DNA of 20,897 nt from an uncultured Lachnospiraceae bacterium (GTDB taxonomy: Bacteria; Bacillota; Clostridia; Lachnospirales; Lachnospiraceae): the NCBI GenBank assembly GCA_902773445.1, contig CACYEU010000176.1:1-20897 (forward strand), read 5' to 3'. The notes under the pieces are model-generated. The model ran no database searches. It saw only the letters and a program-made list of their open reading frames with translations, and was not told the DNA's origin. Both the position numbers and the translations under genes were made by a program. Below, in pieces: positions 1 through 8,637 of the stretch. The number at the start of each line of letters is the position of its first letter. Positions within the stretch are counted from its first letter, which is position 1.

Positions 1-1
1 G

Positions 2-712
2 ACTGATGACGAGAAGAGCAAGATCAAAAAAGCCGCAGCTGCTTTTATCAAGGCGAACGGCAAAGAGGCCAAAGAGGCCGTGACAGCCGATCAGAGTACA
101 GTCGAAGAGTATCTTGAGCTTCTGACGATCCAGAACAAGATGGATGAAGCGATCAAAGAGAACGCTGATATCAAAGTCACCGACAAGGAAGCGGCTCAGA
201 AGAAGATGCAGTATGCATACTTTTCATTCTCATCCACAGATGAAGCCGGCAATGTCACGCTTTTTGAAGATGATGAGAAAGCAGCTCTGAAGAAGACGGC
301 CGAAGCGTTTGCGAAGACCGCTGCCGATGCGAAAGATTTCAAGGCAGACGCCGAGGCTGCGGGGGCAAGCGTTGAGGAAGCGACATTTGACAAGAGCAGC
401 ACGACTCCGGATAAAGGGCTGACTGCTGCTGCCGCTAAGCTTAAGGCAGGTCAGGTGACGCCGGTCATCGAAGGAGAGACCGGTTTCTATGTCGCGAAGG
501 TGACCAGCGACCTCGACAAAGAGGCAACCAAGACAAAGAAAGATGAACTCATCGCCGAACGCAAAAACGAAGCCGTCTCGGATATGATCAAGAAGTGGAA
601 GAAAGAGACAAAGACCAAGGTTAAAAAACGCCAGTGGAAGAAGGTCAGTTTCGAAAAGCAGGGAGTCAAGATGAAGACTGAAGATGCCGGAACGACCGCC
701 GCAGGCGAATAG
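2..712 (+). CDS. PrsA/SurA-like foldase (peptidylprolyl isomerase family), 5' end missing
   Basis: The reading frame is open from base 2, so the start and any signal peptide lie outside the window; the GTG at 80 is only an internal codon. About 236 residues are visible. The first part is helical and lysine-rich like the SurA/PrsA N-terminal chaperone region. The later part resembles a parvulin domain, ending in a strand near GETGFYVAKV that matches the family's YGYHIIKV-type strand, followed by a charged Lys-rich helix. Where parvulins have a catalytic His in xxHILV, this protein has MQYAYFSF, so isomerase activity is doubtful and a chaperone role is more likely. Family members act outside the membrane on secreted proteins. 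It lies 25 bases before scfA, which has its own strong ribosome binding site. The family call is from overall pattern and context, not a strict motif. Confidence 0.7.
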   Translation, partial: TDDEKSKIKKAAAAFIKANGKEAKEAVTADQSTVEEYLELLTIQNKMDEAIKENADIKVTDKEAAQKKMQYAYFSFSSTDEAGNVTLFEDDEKAALKKTAEAFAKTAADAKDFKADAEAAGASVEEATFDKSSTTPDKGLTAAAAKLKAGQVTPVIEGETGFYVAKVTSDLDKEATKTKKDELIAERKNEAVSDMIKKWKKETKTKVKKRQWKKVSFEKQGVKMKTEDAGTTAAGE

Positions 713-737
713 ATAGCGTACTAAGGAGGAATTCAGA

Positions 738-884
738 ATGAAACACATTAAAACGCTCAATGACAAGACACTCAATATGACAGTCAAAAAGGGCGGCTGC
801 GGCGAGTGCCAGACATCCTGCCAGTCAGCATGCAAGACATCCTGCACCGTCGGCAATCAGGAGTGCGAGAACAAAAAGCGTTGA
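738..884 (+). CDS. scfA: Six-cysteine ranthipeptide SCIFF precursor
   Basis: This 48-residue ORF starts with MKHIKTLNDKTLN and has six cysteines at residues 21, 24, 28, 32, 36 and 43, with the block CGECQTSCQSACKTSCTVGN that is nearly invariant in SCIFF (six cysteines in forty-five residues) peptides. SCIFF is a ribosomally made peptide whose cysteines are linked by thioethers to other residues by its radical SAM maturase. In the characterised clostridial pair I recall the link joining Cys32 to Thr37; both residues are present here at the same numbers. A strong Shine-Dalgarno AAGGAGG at 723-729 lies 8 bases before ATG 738. The stop TGA at 882-884 overlaps the TTG start of the maturase. The mature peptide's biological role is unknown to me. 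Confidence 0.95.
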   Translation: MKHIKTLNDKTLNMTVKKGGCGECQTSCQSACKTSCTVGNQECENKKR

Positions 885-2269
885 TTCATCTGTTCAGAAA
901 CAGCGGATTCGATATCGTTCTTGACGTCAACAGCGCGGCTGTTCATCTCGTCGATGAGATGACAGCGCGCGTATTGCGTATTCTTTTAGACAGAAAAGAC
1001 ACATACGGATCTGAAGAACTGGCTGAACCGGAACTGGCTCGTGAAGTCGCGGAAGAGCTTGATCAGGATCCCGAACTGATCGCGGAGATCCTCGGTGAAC
1101 TCAGCGAGCTTACAGCGGTCGGACGGCTGTTTTCAAAAGATCCGTATGAGGCGCTTGTCCCGAAGGTCATGGACAATAAGACGGTCGTCAAGGCTCTGTG
1201 CCTGAACATTGCGCACGACTGCAATCTCGCCTGCCGCTACTGCTTTGCGGAAGAAGGAGAGTACCACGGACGGCGCGGGCTGATGAGCGCTGAGACGGGC
1301 AAAAAGGCTCTTGACTTCCTTGTCAGAGCATCGGGCAGCCGGCGCAATCTCGAAGTCGACTTTTTCGGCGGGGAACCGCTGCTGGCCTTTGACGCGATCA
1401 AAGAAATCGTCGCCTACGGACGCGAACTTGAAAAGAAGCATGACAAACTGTTCCGGTTCACGATGACGACCAACGGTGTTTTGCTGAACCGCGAGGTTGA
1501 GGAGTTTGCGAACAGAGAGATGGCCAATGTCGTTCTGTCACTTGACGGACGCAAGGAAGTCAACGACCGCATGAGACCGTTCAGAGGCGGACAGGGAAGC
1601 TATGATCTGATCGTGCCGAAACTGCAGTCGATGGCACGCGCCAGAGACGGAAAGCAGTATTATCTGCGCGGGACATTTACCAGTCAGAACCTGGATTTCG
1701 TGAAGGATATCGAACACTTTTATGACCTTGGTTTCAGAGAGCTTTCCATGGAGCCGGTCGTGACCGATGATCCGCAGTTTATGATCACGGAGGATAATAT
1801 TGCGCAGATCAAGGATGAGTATGACAGACTCGTTCAATTGATGAGGGAAAAGAAAGACGCAGGCGATCCGTTCAGATTCTTTCATTTTATGATCGATCTG
1901 GACGGCGGTCCGTGTGTGTATAAGCGGATGAGCGGCTGCGGAGCCGGTACCGAGTATCTGGCCGTTACGCCGTGGGGGGAACTGTATCCGTGCCATCAGT
2001 TTGTCGGTCAGGAAGAATTCCTGCTAGGCAATGTGGAAGACGGGATCACCAACGATGAGGTGAGCCGTCGGTTCAAATCAGTCAATCTGTATACTAAGGA
2101 CGCATGCCGTTCGTGTTTTGCAAAGTTCTGCTGCGGCGGAGGCTGTATGGCCAACGCGTACCAGTCATCCGGAAGGATCGACGGGGATTATGAGATCGGA
2201 TGTGAGCTCGAGCGGAAGCGTGTTGAGTGCGCGATAGCGCTAAAAGCATTTGGAAGTGAGGAAGGTTAG
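881..2269 (+). CDS. scfB: SCIFF peptide maturase, thioether-forming radical SAM/SPASM protein
   Basis: The 462-residue enzyme uses S-adenosylmethionine and iron-sulfur clusters to cross-link the SCIFF peptide encoded just upstream. The N-terminal ~85 residues (IHLFRNSGFDIVLDVNS, then VHLVDE) match the start of this family and probably form the peptide-recognition domain. The radical SAM motif CNLACRYC has Cys114, 118 and 121, followed by FFGGEPLL. The C-terminal SPASM-type region (about residues 344-440) holds at least eight cysteines, including GCGAGTEY, LYPCHQF and CRSCFAKFCCGGGC, enough for auxiliary clusters. I chose TTG at 881 because family members begin at this point; in-frame GTG 806 and ATG 830 would add residues translated from the scfA region. 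TTG overlaps the scfA stop (TTGA) and has no good ribosome binding site, suggesting translational coupling. Confidence 0.93.
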   Translation: MIHLFRNSGFDIVLDVNSAAVHLVDEMTARVLRILLDRKDTYGSEELAEPELAREVAEELDQDPELIAEILGELSELTAVGRLFSKDPYEALVPKVMDNKTVVKALCLNIAHDCNLACRYCFAEEGEYHGRRGLMSAETGKKALDFLVRASGSRRNLEVDFFGGEPLLAFDAIKEIVAYGRELEKKHDKLFRFTMTTNGVLLNREVEEFANREMANVVLSLDGRKEVNDRMRPFRGGQGSYDLIVPKLQSMARARDGKQYYLRGTFTSQNLDFVKDIEHFYDLGFRELSMEPVVTDDPQFMITEDNIAQIKDEYDRLVQLMREKKDAGDPFRFFHFMIDLDGGPCVYKRMSGCGAGTEYLAVTPWGELYPCHQFVGQEEFLLGNVEDGITNDEVSRRFKSVNLYTKDACRSCFAKFCCGGGCMANAYQSSGRIDGDYEIGCELERKRVECAIALKAFGSEEG

Positions 2270-2272
2270 AAA

Positions 2273-4543
2273 ATGATTAAAAAGAGATCAGCAATTATCA
2301 GTCTGGTTCTTGCCGCGGTCCTGATCGCGCTGATGGCCTTTACGACAGGCCATGGCTGGGGAGCTGGGACAAAAGGATCGGCCAAAAATATCAAGCTCGG
2401 ACTTGATCTGGCCGGCGGCGTTTCGATCACTTATCAGACAAAAGACAAGAATCCGTCGAAGACTGATATGGCCGACACGATCTACAAGCTGCAGAAGCGT
2501 GTGGAAGGCTATTCGACCGAAGCATCTGTCTATCAGGAAGCATCGAACCGGATCACGATCGAGATTCCCGGCGTGACCAACGCAAATCAGGTTCTTGAAG
2601 ATCTCGGAAGTCCCGGCGAACTGTACTTTATCGCCCAGAAGGGAAGCGACGGATCCGAGAACTATTCCTTTAACAATGCGACCGGCAAATACGAGCTTTC
2701 CGAGGGCAAGACGATCGAGAGTCTCGAGAAAGACGGATCGATCGTTCTGACCGGTAAAGAAGTCTCCAGCGCAAAAGCCGAGACGACAGAAGACGATATG
2801 AAGAACAAACAGAACATCGTCTCCCTGAAGTTCAACAAAGAAGGTACCGAGGCATTTGCAAAAGCGACTACAGCTGCCGCGGCGGCCGGTGAGACGATCG
2901 GTATTTATTACGACGGTGAGTTTGTTTCTGTTCCGACGGTCAATGAAGCGATCACAGGCGGCAACGCTCAGATCTCGGGCGGCGATATGGACAAGGATAT
3001 GCAGATCGCGAAAGATCTGGCTTCCTACATCCGTATCGGCGGTCTGTCACTTGCTCTTGAAGAACTGCGGTCCAACGTCGTCGGCGCTCAGCTTGGTGAG
3101 AACGCGATCCACACCAGCTTGATCGCCGGTCTGATCGGTCTGCTGATCATTTTCCTGTTCATGATCATCATCTACAGGCTTCCGGGACTTGTCTCAAGTA
3201 TCGGTCTGATCATCTATACGCTGCTTGTGCTTGTGATCCTGAATGCCTATGACATTACACTGACACTGCCCGGTATCGCAGGTATCATCCTCGGCATCGG
3301 TATGGCAGTCGACGCCAATGTCATTATCTTTGCGCGTGTCCAGGAGGAGATCGGCGCCGGTGTGCAGATCGACCGAGCGCTTCGTTCAGGATTCAAAAAA
3401 GCGTTTTCAGCGATCCTTGACGGCAACGTCACGACTCTGATCGCGGCCATCGTGCTGTTCCTGCTCGGATCCGGTTCTGTCAAGGGGTTTGCACAGACAC
3501 TCGGCATCGGCATTATCGTATCGATGTTCACGGCACTTGTTGCAGTCCGCTGGATCATTTACGCGCTCTATACACTCGGACTCAAAGATCCGAAACTGTA
3601 TGGCAAGCGCCTGTTTAAACCGGCCTTTGATTTTGTCGGAAAGATGAAAATATGGTTCGCGATCGCCGGCGGAGTGATCCTGCTTGGTCTGATCATCATG
3701 TTTGTCCATATCGGCAAGAAAGAAAACGGATTCAATTACAGCCTTGAATTCATGGGCGGTACTTCATCAACTGTGTCATTCGACAAGGAATACTCACTCG
3801 AGGAGGTCGATTCCGAGATCGTTCCGGTCATCGAGAAGATCACAGGCGATGCGAATGTCCAGGCCCAGAAAGTCAAGAATTCTAAAGAAGTTGTCTTCAA
3901 GACCAGGACACTGACGCTTGATGAACGTGAGGAAATGGAAGAACAGCTCGGCACGCAGTTCGGATTTGACAAGTCTGCGGAGACTCCGGTCGCGACCGAG
4001 AACATCTCATCGACTGTCAGTTCGGAAATGCGTCGCGATGCTGTCGTCGCACTTCTTGTCGCGATCGTCTGTATGCTGTTGTATATTTTCATCAGATTCC
4101 GTGATATCAGGTTCGCGTTCAGTTCGATCCTTGCACTTGTGCACGATGTTCTGATCGTTGTCCTCTTCTATGCTGTCAGCCGTATTTCGGTCGGCAACAC
4201 ATTTATCGCGGTTGTACTGACGATCCTTGGTTATTCGATCAATGCGACGATCGTTATCTTTGACCGTATCAGAGAGGAAATGGGCCTGAAGGTCGACCGT
4301 GCTTCTCTGGCCACAACTGTTAACACCGCGATCTCAAAGACATTGACGCGAAGCATTTACACTTCGTTTACAACATTTGTCATGATCATGACACTGTACA
4401 TTCTCGGTGTCTCATCGATCAAAGAATTTGCGTTACCGCTGATCGTCGGTATTATCGCCGGTGGTTTTTCATCGATCTTTATTTCGGGCTCACTGTGGTA
4501 TCTGATGAAGACAAGGTTAGGAAAGAAGAAAATTGCGCAATAA
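2273..4543 (+). CDS. secDF: Protein translocase subunit SecDF (fused SecD and SecF)
   Basis: The 756-residue membrane protein joins SecD (about residues 1-455) and SecF (about 456-756) in one chain, as in Bacillus. It uses the proton gradient to help the SecYEG channel complete protein export. The N-terminal membrane segment (residues 8-24) precedes the SecD signature KLGLDLAGGVSITYQ (residues 41-55), then an extracellular P1-type domain and a six-helix block with AGIILGIGMAVDANVIIF. The SecF half has its own leading helix, the signature FNYSLEFMGGTS, and a second block with ILGYSINATIVIFDRIREE. GAGGAAGG at about 2257-2264 is a good ribosome binding site for ATG 2273. It follows scfB by 3 bases; SCIFF genes are commonly found beside secD/secF in Clostridia. 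It overlaps recJ by 11 bases. Confidence 0.97.
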   Translation: MIKKRSAIISLVLAAVLIALMAFTTGHGWGAGTKGSAKNIKLGLDLAGGVSITYQTKDKNPSKTDMADTIYKLQKRVEGYSTEASVYQEASNRITIEIPGVTNANQVLEDLGSPGELYFIAQKGSDGSENYSFNNATGKYELSEGKTIESLEKDGSIVLTGKEVSSAKAETTEDDMKNKQNIVSLKFNKEGTEAFAKATTAAAAAGETIGIYYDGEFVSVPTVNEAITGGNAQISGGDMDKDMQIAKDLASYIRIGGLSLALEELRSNVVGAQLGENAIHTSLIAGLIGLLIIFLFMIIIYRLPGLVSSIGLIIYTLLVLVILNAYDITLTLPGIAGIILGIGMAVDANVIIFARVQEEIGAGVQIDRALRSGFKKAFSAILDGNVTTLIAAIVLFLLGSGSVKGFAQTLGIGIIVSMFTALVAVRWIIYALYTLGLKDPKLYGKRLFKPAFDFVGKMKIWFAIAGGVILLGLIIMFVHIGKKENGFNYSLEFMGGTSSTVSFDKEYSLEEVDSEIVPVIEKITGDANVQAQKVKNSKEVVFKTRTLTLDEREEMEEQLGTQFGFDKSAETPVATENISSTVSSEMRRDAVVALLVAIVCMLLYIFIRFRDIRFAFSSILALVHDVLIVVLFYAVSRISVGNTFIAVVLTILGYSINATIVIFDRIREEMGLKVDRASLATTVNTAISKTLTRSIYTSFTTFVMIMTLYILGVSSIKEFALPLIVGIIAGGFSSIFISGSLWYLMKTRLGKKKIAQ

Positions 4544-6287
4544 AAAATGGTATGAAATGCGCAAGGGCGCCGATTATCCGGCGATTTGCAAACAATTTGA
4601 CATCAGTCCCGTTCTCGCGCGGCTGATACGTAATCGGGGAATTTGCGATCAAACAGCCATAGAGAATTATCTCTATGGCAGTTTGTCTATGTTGGCCGAT
4701 CCGAAAACGCTGCCTGATATTGACGCGGCCACCGGACTGCTGATCGATGCGATCAATGCCGGTGCTCCGGTCAGGATCATCGGAGATTATGATGTCGACG
4801 GAGTCTGCGCGGCTTACTGCCTGAAAGCGGCACTGACCCGCCTGGGCGCGCATGCCGATATTGATATACCTGACAGGAAAGCTGACGGATACGGGATCAA
4901 TTCACGGCTTGTATCAAAGGCTGTTCAGGACGGTATCGAAGTCATCATTACCTGTGACAACGGGATTTCTGCGCACGAGGCCGTGCAGAGTGCCATTGAT
5001 CAGGGACTTTCGGTGATCGTGACAGATCACCATGAGGTCAGCGCAGAACCGCTGCCGCCTGCGGACGCAGTCATTGATCCGAAGAGAGCTGACAGTATCT
5101 ACAGCGAGCGGGATATCTGCGGCGCAGTCGTCGCCTGGCAGACTGCCAGGGCATTGTACAGCGAAGCGGGAAGAGACCCCGGAGAGCTCGATGACCTTCT
5201 GCCGTTCGCGGCTCTCGCGACAGTCTGCGACGTCGTTCCTCTGCAGGGTGATTCGAGGATCATTGTCAAAGAAGGACTCGCGCGGATGAAGACAACCGGC
5301 CATACCGGGCTGAGCGCGCTGATCAAAGCCTGTTCGATCGAGAGGGAGAGACTGTCCGCGTATCATCTCGGTTATATCCTCGGCCCGTGCATCAATGCGT
5401 GCGGCCGTTTGACATCGGCGTCGGATGCTGTCTCCCTGATGGATGAATCAGATCCGGTCAAAGCCGAGAAGAAGGCTATGATGATCCGTGCGCTGAATGA
5501 CCGGCGCAAGACTTTGAGTGAAGAGGGGTTCGAAGCGGCTGTCAGCGTTGCAGAAGAGGCAATCAGCCGCGGAGATAAAGTGCTTGTTCTCCAGGTGGAT
5601 AACTGTGATGAATCGATCGCGGGAATCGTTGCCGGCAGGATCAAAGAACTTTTCTACAGACCGACGATCCTTCTGACCGGCGCCAGAGACGGCTGTGTCA
5701 AAGGATCCGGCCGTTCAGTGAGCGGCTATGATTTGTTCGGTGCATTAAATGCCCGCCCGGAACTGTTTGAGCGGTACGGCGGACATGAGCAGGCAGCCGG
5801 ACTGACGATCAGGCAGGAGAGGATTGGTGAGCTCGAAGCAGCTCTCTGTGATCCTGACAATGCGCCTGACGATGAGATTCTGGTCGAAAAGCTGTCGCTT
5901 GACATGGTGCTTCCGTTTGCGCGCTGCAGTGAGGAACTGGTCGATGAGCTGAAAATGCTTGAACCGTGCGGAATGGGCAATCGCAAGGCACTGTTCGGGG
6001 CCAGACATGTAAAAGTTTCAAAAGTAAGGATTATGGGACGCGAACGTCGTGTTCTCGCATTTGAAGGCGATGACGGATCCGGTACTGTTATGAACTGTGT
6101 CTGTTTCGGCGATGTTCAGGAGCTGATCGACAAGATCAGGGAGGAATCGGGTGTCGATCCGGTTTCCGCCGATCAGTCAGAACTCGAACAGTTGAGGCTG
6201 ACACTGGCTTATACGCTGAACATCAACGAGTACAACGGGCGCCGTACACTTCAGGCGATCGTCGGCGATGTCCTGGTCGAATCCTAG
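4533..6287 (+). CDS. recJ: Single-stranded-DNA-specific exonuclease RecJ
   Basis: This 584-residue DHH-family 5'-3' exonuclease degrades single-stranded DNA during recombination and repair and needs divalent metal. The DHH-domain motifs are intact: GDYDVDG (residues 84-90), TCDNG (140-144) and TDHHEV (164-169), followed by GPCINACGRL. The DHHA1 domain has GRSVSGYDLF and the YGGHEQAAG nucleic-acid motif, followed by a C-terminal OB-type region. I kept the TTG start at 4533 because the N-terminal RNKKW resembles the usual RecJ start and a ribosome binding site (AGGAAAG, about 4519-4525) lies 7 bases upstream. The alternative ATG at 4557 would drop these residues. Either way the start is inside or just after the secDF end, indicating coupled expression. 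In many Clostridia apt lies between recJ and rel; here rel follows directly. Confidence 0.95.
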   Translation: MRNKKWYEMRKGADYPAICKQFDISPVLARLIRNRGICDQTAIENYLYGSLSMLADPKTLPDIDAATGLLIDAINAGAPVRIIGDYDVDGVCAAYCLKAALTRLGAHADIDIPDRKADGYGINSRLVSKAVQDGIEVIITCDNGISAHEAVQSAIDQGLSVIVTDHHEVSAEPLPPADAVIDPKRADSIYSERDICGAVVAWQTARALYSEAGRDPGELDDLLPFAALATVCDVVPLQGDSRIIVKEGLARMKTTGHTGLSALIKACSIERERLSAYHLGYILGPCINACGRLTSASDAVSLMDESDPVKAEKKAMMIRALNDRRKTLSEEGFEAAVSVAEEAISRGDKVLVLQVDNCDESIAGIVAGRIKELFYRPTILLTGARDGCVKGSGRSVSGYDLFGALNARPELFERYGGHEQAAGLTIRQERIGELEAALCDPDNAPDDEILVEKLSLDMVLPFARCSEELVDELKMLEPCGMGNRKALFGARHVKVSKVRIMGRERRVLAFEGDDGSGTVMNCVCFGDVQELIDKIREESGVDPVSADQSELEQLRLTLAYTLNINEYNGRRTLQAIVGDVLVES

Positions 6288-6302
6288 AAAGGAGGTCATG
6301 AC

Positions 6303-8630
6303 ATGGGTCAGGGTGATGTATTAAACCGAGAAGAGTGTATCAGGATCATTTCCGATCCCAAAAATACAATGCATCATTATGGCGGTCTGGTTGAACAGAT
6401 CTGCACGGATCCTGATATCCTTTTTGATGCGCTGACTGCCCGTGTCAGGATCTATTACCGTGATGACGACTGCGCCCTCCTCAAAAAAGCCTACGAGGTC
6501 GCGCAGCGTGCGCACGGAGACCAGAAGCGCAAGTCCGGAGAACCTTATATTATCCATCCTCTCTGGGTCGCCATTCTTCTCGCTTCCCTCGAAATGGATC
6601 AGGAGACGATTGCGAGCGCGATCCTTCACGATGTGATGGAAGATACCGATATCACAGTCGGAGAACTGCACGAAACGTTCGGCGAAGACATCGTATCACT
6701 TGTCGACGGTGTAACAAAACTCGGTCAGATCGGCTACTCCGCCGACAAGATCGAGGAACAGGCCCAAAACCTGAGAAAAATGTTCCTTGCGATGTCAAAG
6801 GATATCCGTGTGATCATCATTAAACTCTGCGACAGACTTCACAATATGCAGACGCTTCAGTTTATGCCTGCAGCCAAGCAGAGGGAGAAGGCGGAAGAAA
6901 CACTTGATATTTATGCACCGATCGCAGGCCGTCTCGGCATTTATCAGATGCAGTCAGAACTCGACGATCTGGCTCTGCGCTATCTTGAACCTGAAGCCTA
7001 TCAGGATATTTTAAACCAGCTGAGCCAATACCATGCACAGCGCGATTCATATCTTGACCGGACTGTCAAAGACGTTTCAGAGCATATCAGTAAAGCCGGA
7101 ATCAAGGCGCGTATTTACGGCCGTGTCAAGCATGTCTTCTCGATTTATAAAAAGATGGTTCAGCTGAACAAAGACAGCGTTGATCAGATCTACGATATCT
7201 TTGCGGTCCGCATTATCGTCGCGGATGTCAAAGACTGTTATGCCGCACTCGGGGCGATCCATGACATGTATACGCCTGTTCCGGGGCGGTTCAAAGACTA
7301 TATTGCGATGCCTAAGCCCAATATGTATCAGTCACTTCATTCGACACTGATCGGCAAGGAGGGCAAACCGTTTGAGATCCAGATCAGGACCGAAGAGATG
7401 CACCGCGTCGCTGAATACGGTATCGCTGCTCACTGGCAGTACAAGGAAAGCGGCGGTTCCGAGAAAAAAGCTGCCGACGGCAATGATGAGGCTAAACTGA
7501 CCTGGCTGCGCCGGATCCTTGAATGGCAGCAGGATACCGCGGACAACAAGGAATTCATGAACATCCTGAAGGGAGATCTGGATCTGTTTTCGGGTGAGGT
7601 CTACTGTTTTACGCCGACCGGTGATGTCAAGACACTCCCGGCCGGCTCAACGCCGATCGATTTTGCCTATGCGATCCATTCGGCTGTCGGCAACAAAATG
7701 GTCGGAGCCAGAGCCAACGGCAAACTGGTGCCGATCGACTACACGATCAAGAATGGTGACAGGATCGAGGTCATCACTTCTCAGAACACCCGGGGGCCGA
7801 GCAGAGACTGGCTTAAGATCGTCAAGAGCACACAGGCCAGAAGCAAGATCAATCAGTGGTTCAAAAAGCAGTTTAAAGAAGAGAACATCGTCAAGGGCCG
7901 CCGGATGGTCGAGAATTACTGTCGGGAGAAACGGTACAATATCGATGAACTGCTGGTTCCCGAATACATCAATGAGGTGCTCAAAAAATACCGCTTTGTT
8001 GACTGGGACGCCGCATTAGCTGCTGTCGGACACGGCGGTATCAAGGAAGGCCAGATCATCAACCGTCTGCGCCAGGCCTACCGGAATGATCACAGGAATC
8101 TGATCTATGAGGAGCAGGTCGAAAAGCTGGCGGCCGAAGGAAAAGACAAGCGCGAAAAAATTCTGAAATCGAAGAGCGGTGTCATGGTCAAAGGTGTCGA
8201 CGACATGGCTGTCCACTTTTCCAAATGCTGCAACCCGGTTCCCGGCGATGAGATCTGTGCATTTATCACACGCGGCCGAGGAATGTCGATCCACCGGACC
8301 GATTGCCAGAATATCATGAATCTGTCGGATATTGAGAGAGCGCGTGTACTTCCGGCCGAATGGGTCGACGCTTCGCAGATGGAAGGCGGATTCTATCAGG
8401 TCGATCTCTCGATTTATGCGAACAATCGCAAAGGTCTGCTGATGGATCTCGCGAAAGTCTTTGTCGAGAACGGCGTCGATCTGACACAGCTGAATACGAA
8501 AGTCAGCAAACAGGATACAGCGACGATCGAAGTCAGTTTCGGCGTTAAAAACAGCGATGAAGTTCAGGATATCATGAACAAACTGAAACAGGTCAATGAT
8601 GTGATCGATATCAGAAGACCGGTATCGTAG
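6303..8630 (+). CDS. rel: Bifunctional (p)ppGpp synthetase/hydrolase, Rel/SpoT type
   Basis: The 775-residue cytosolic enzyme makes and breaks the alarmone (p)ppGpp in the stringent response. Domains in order: a ~55-residue N-terminal extension; HD hydrolase (AHGDQKRKSGEPYIIHP, LHDVMEDT with His109-Asp110, KLCDRLHNM); synthetase (GRVKHVFSIYKKM, then GRFKDYIAMPKPNMYQSLH); TGS domain (DLFSGEVYCFTPTGDV); a zinc-finger-type CCNPVPGDE region; and a C-terminal ACT domain (VDLSIYANNRKGLL). The substrate-pocket motif is RFKD at 329-332, the form found in bifunctional enzymes, whereas synthetase-only RelA has ExDD; hydrolase residues are also intact, so both activities are expected. A strong AAAGGAGG lies just upstream of the ATG at 6303. 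The extension is slightly longer than usual but shows no domain I recognise. Confidence 0.96.
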   Translation: MGQGDVLNREECIRIISDPKNTMHHYGGLVEQICTDPDILFDALTARVRIYYRDDDCALLKKAYEVAQRAHGDQKRKSGEPYIIHPLWVAILLASLEMDQETIASAILHDVMEDTDITVGELHETFGEDIVSLVDGVTKLGQIGYSADKIEEQAQNLRKMFLAMSKDIRVIIIKLCDRLHNMQTLQFMPAAKQREKAEETLDIYAPIAGRLGIYQMQSELDDLALRYLEPEAYQDILNQLSQYHAQRDSYLDRTVKDVSEHISKAGIKARIYGRVKHVFSIYKKMVQLNKDSVDQIYDIFAVRIIVADVKDCYAALGAIHDMYTPVPGRFKDYIAMPKPNMYQSLHSTLIGKEGKPFEIQIRTEEMHRVAEYGIAAHWQYKESGGSEKKAADGNDEAKLTWLRRILEWQQDTADNKEFMNILKGDLDLFSGEVYCFTPTGDVKTLPAGSTPIDFAYAIHSAVGNKMVGARANGKLVPIDYTIKNGDRIEVITSQNTRGPSRDWLKIVKSTQARSKINQWFKKQFKEENIVKGRRMVENYCREKRYNIDELLVPEYINEVLKKYRFVDWDAALAAVGHGGIKEGQIINRLRQAYRNDHRNLIYEEQVEKLAAEGKDKREKILKSKSGVMVKGVDDMAVHFSKCCNPVPGDEICAFITRGRGMSIHRTDCQNIMNLSDIERARVLPAEWVDASQMEGGFYQVDLSIYANNRKGLLMDLAKVFVENGVDLTQLNTKVSKQDTATIEVSFGVKNSDEVQDIMNKLKQVNDVIDIRRPVS

Positions 8631-8637
8631 CGGGGAC

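Noticed and set aside
80..712. Foldase gene starting at GTG 80
   Set aside because: The frame is open from base 2 with family-like sequence before GTG 80, so the gene is cut by the window edge.
230..856. 208-codon antisense frame
   Set aside because: It lies opposite the foldase and scfA genes, with no ribosome binding site or domain.
806..880. N-terminal extension of ScfB from GTG 806
   Set aside because: These bases encode the SCIFF core in another frame, and maturases begin at the IHLF segment coded from 881.
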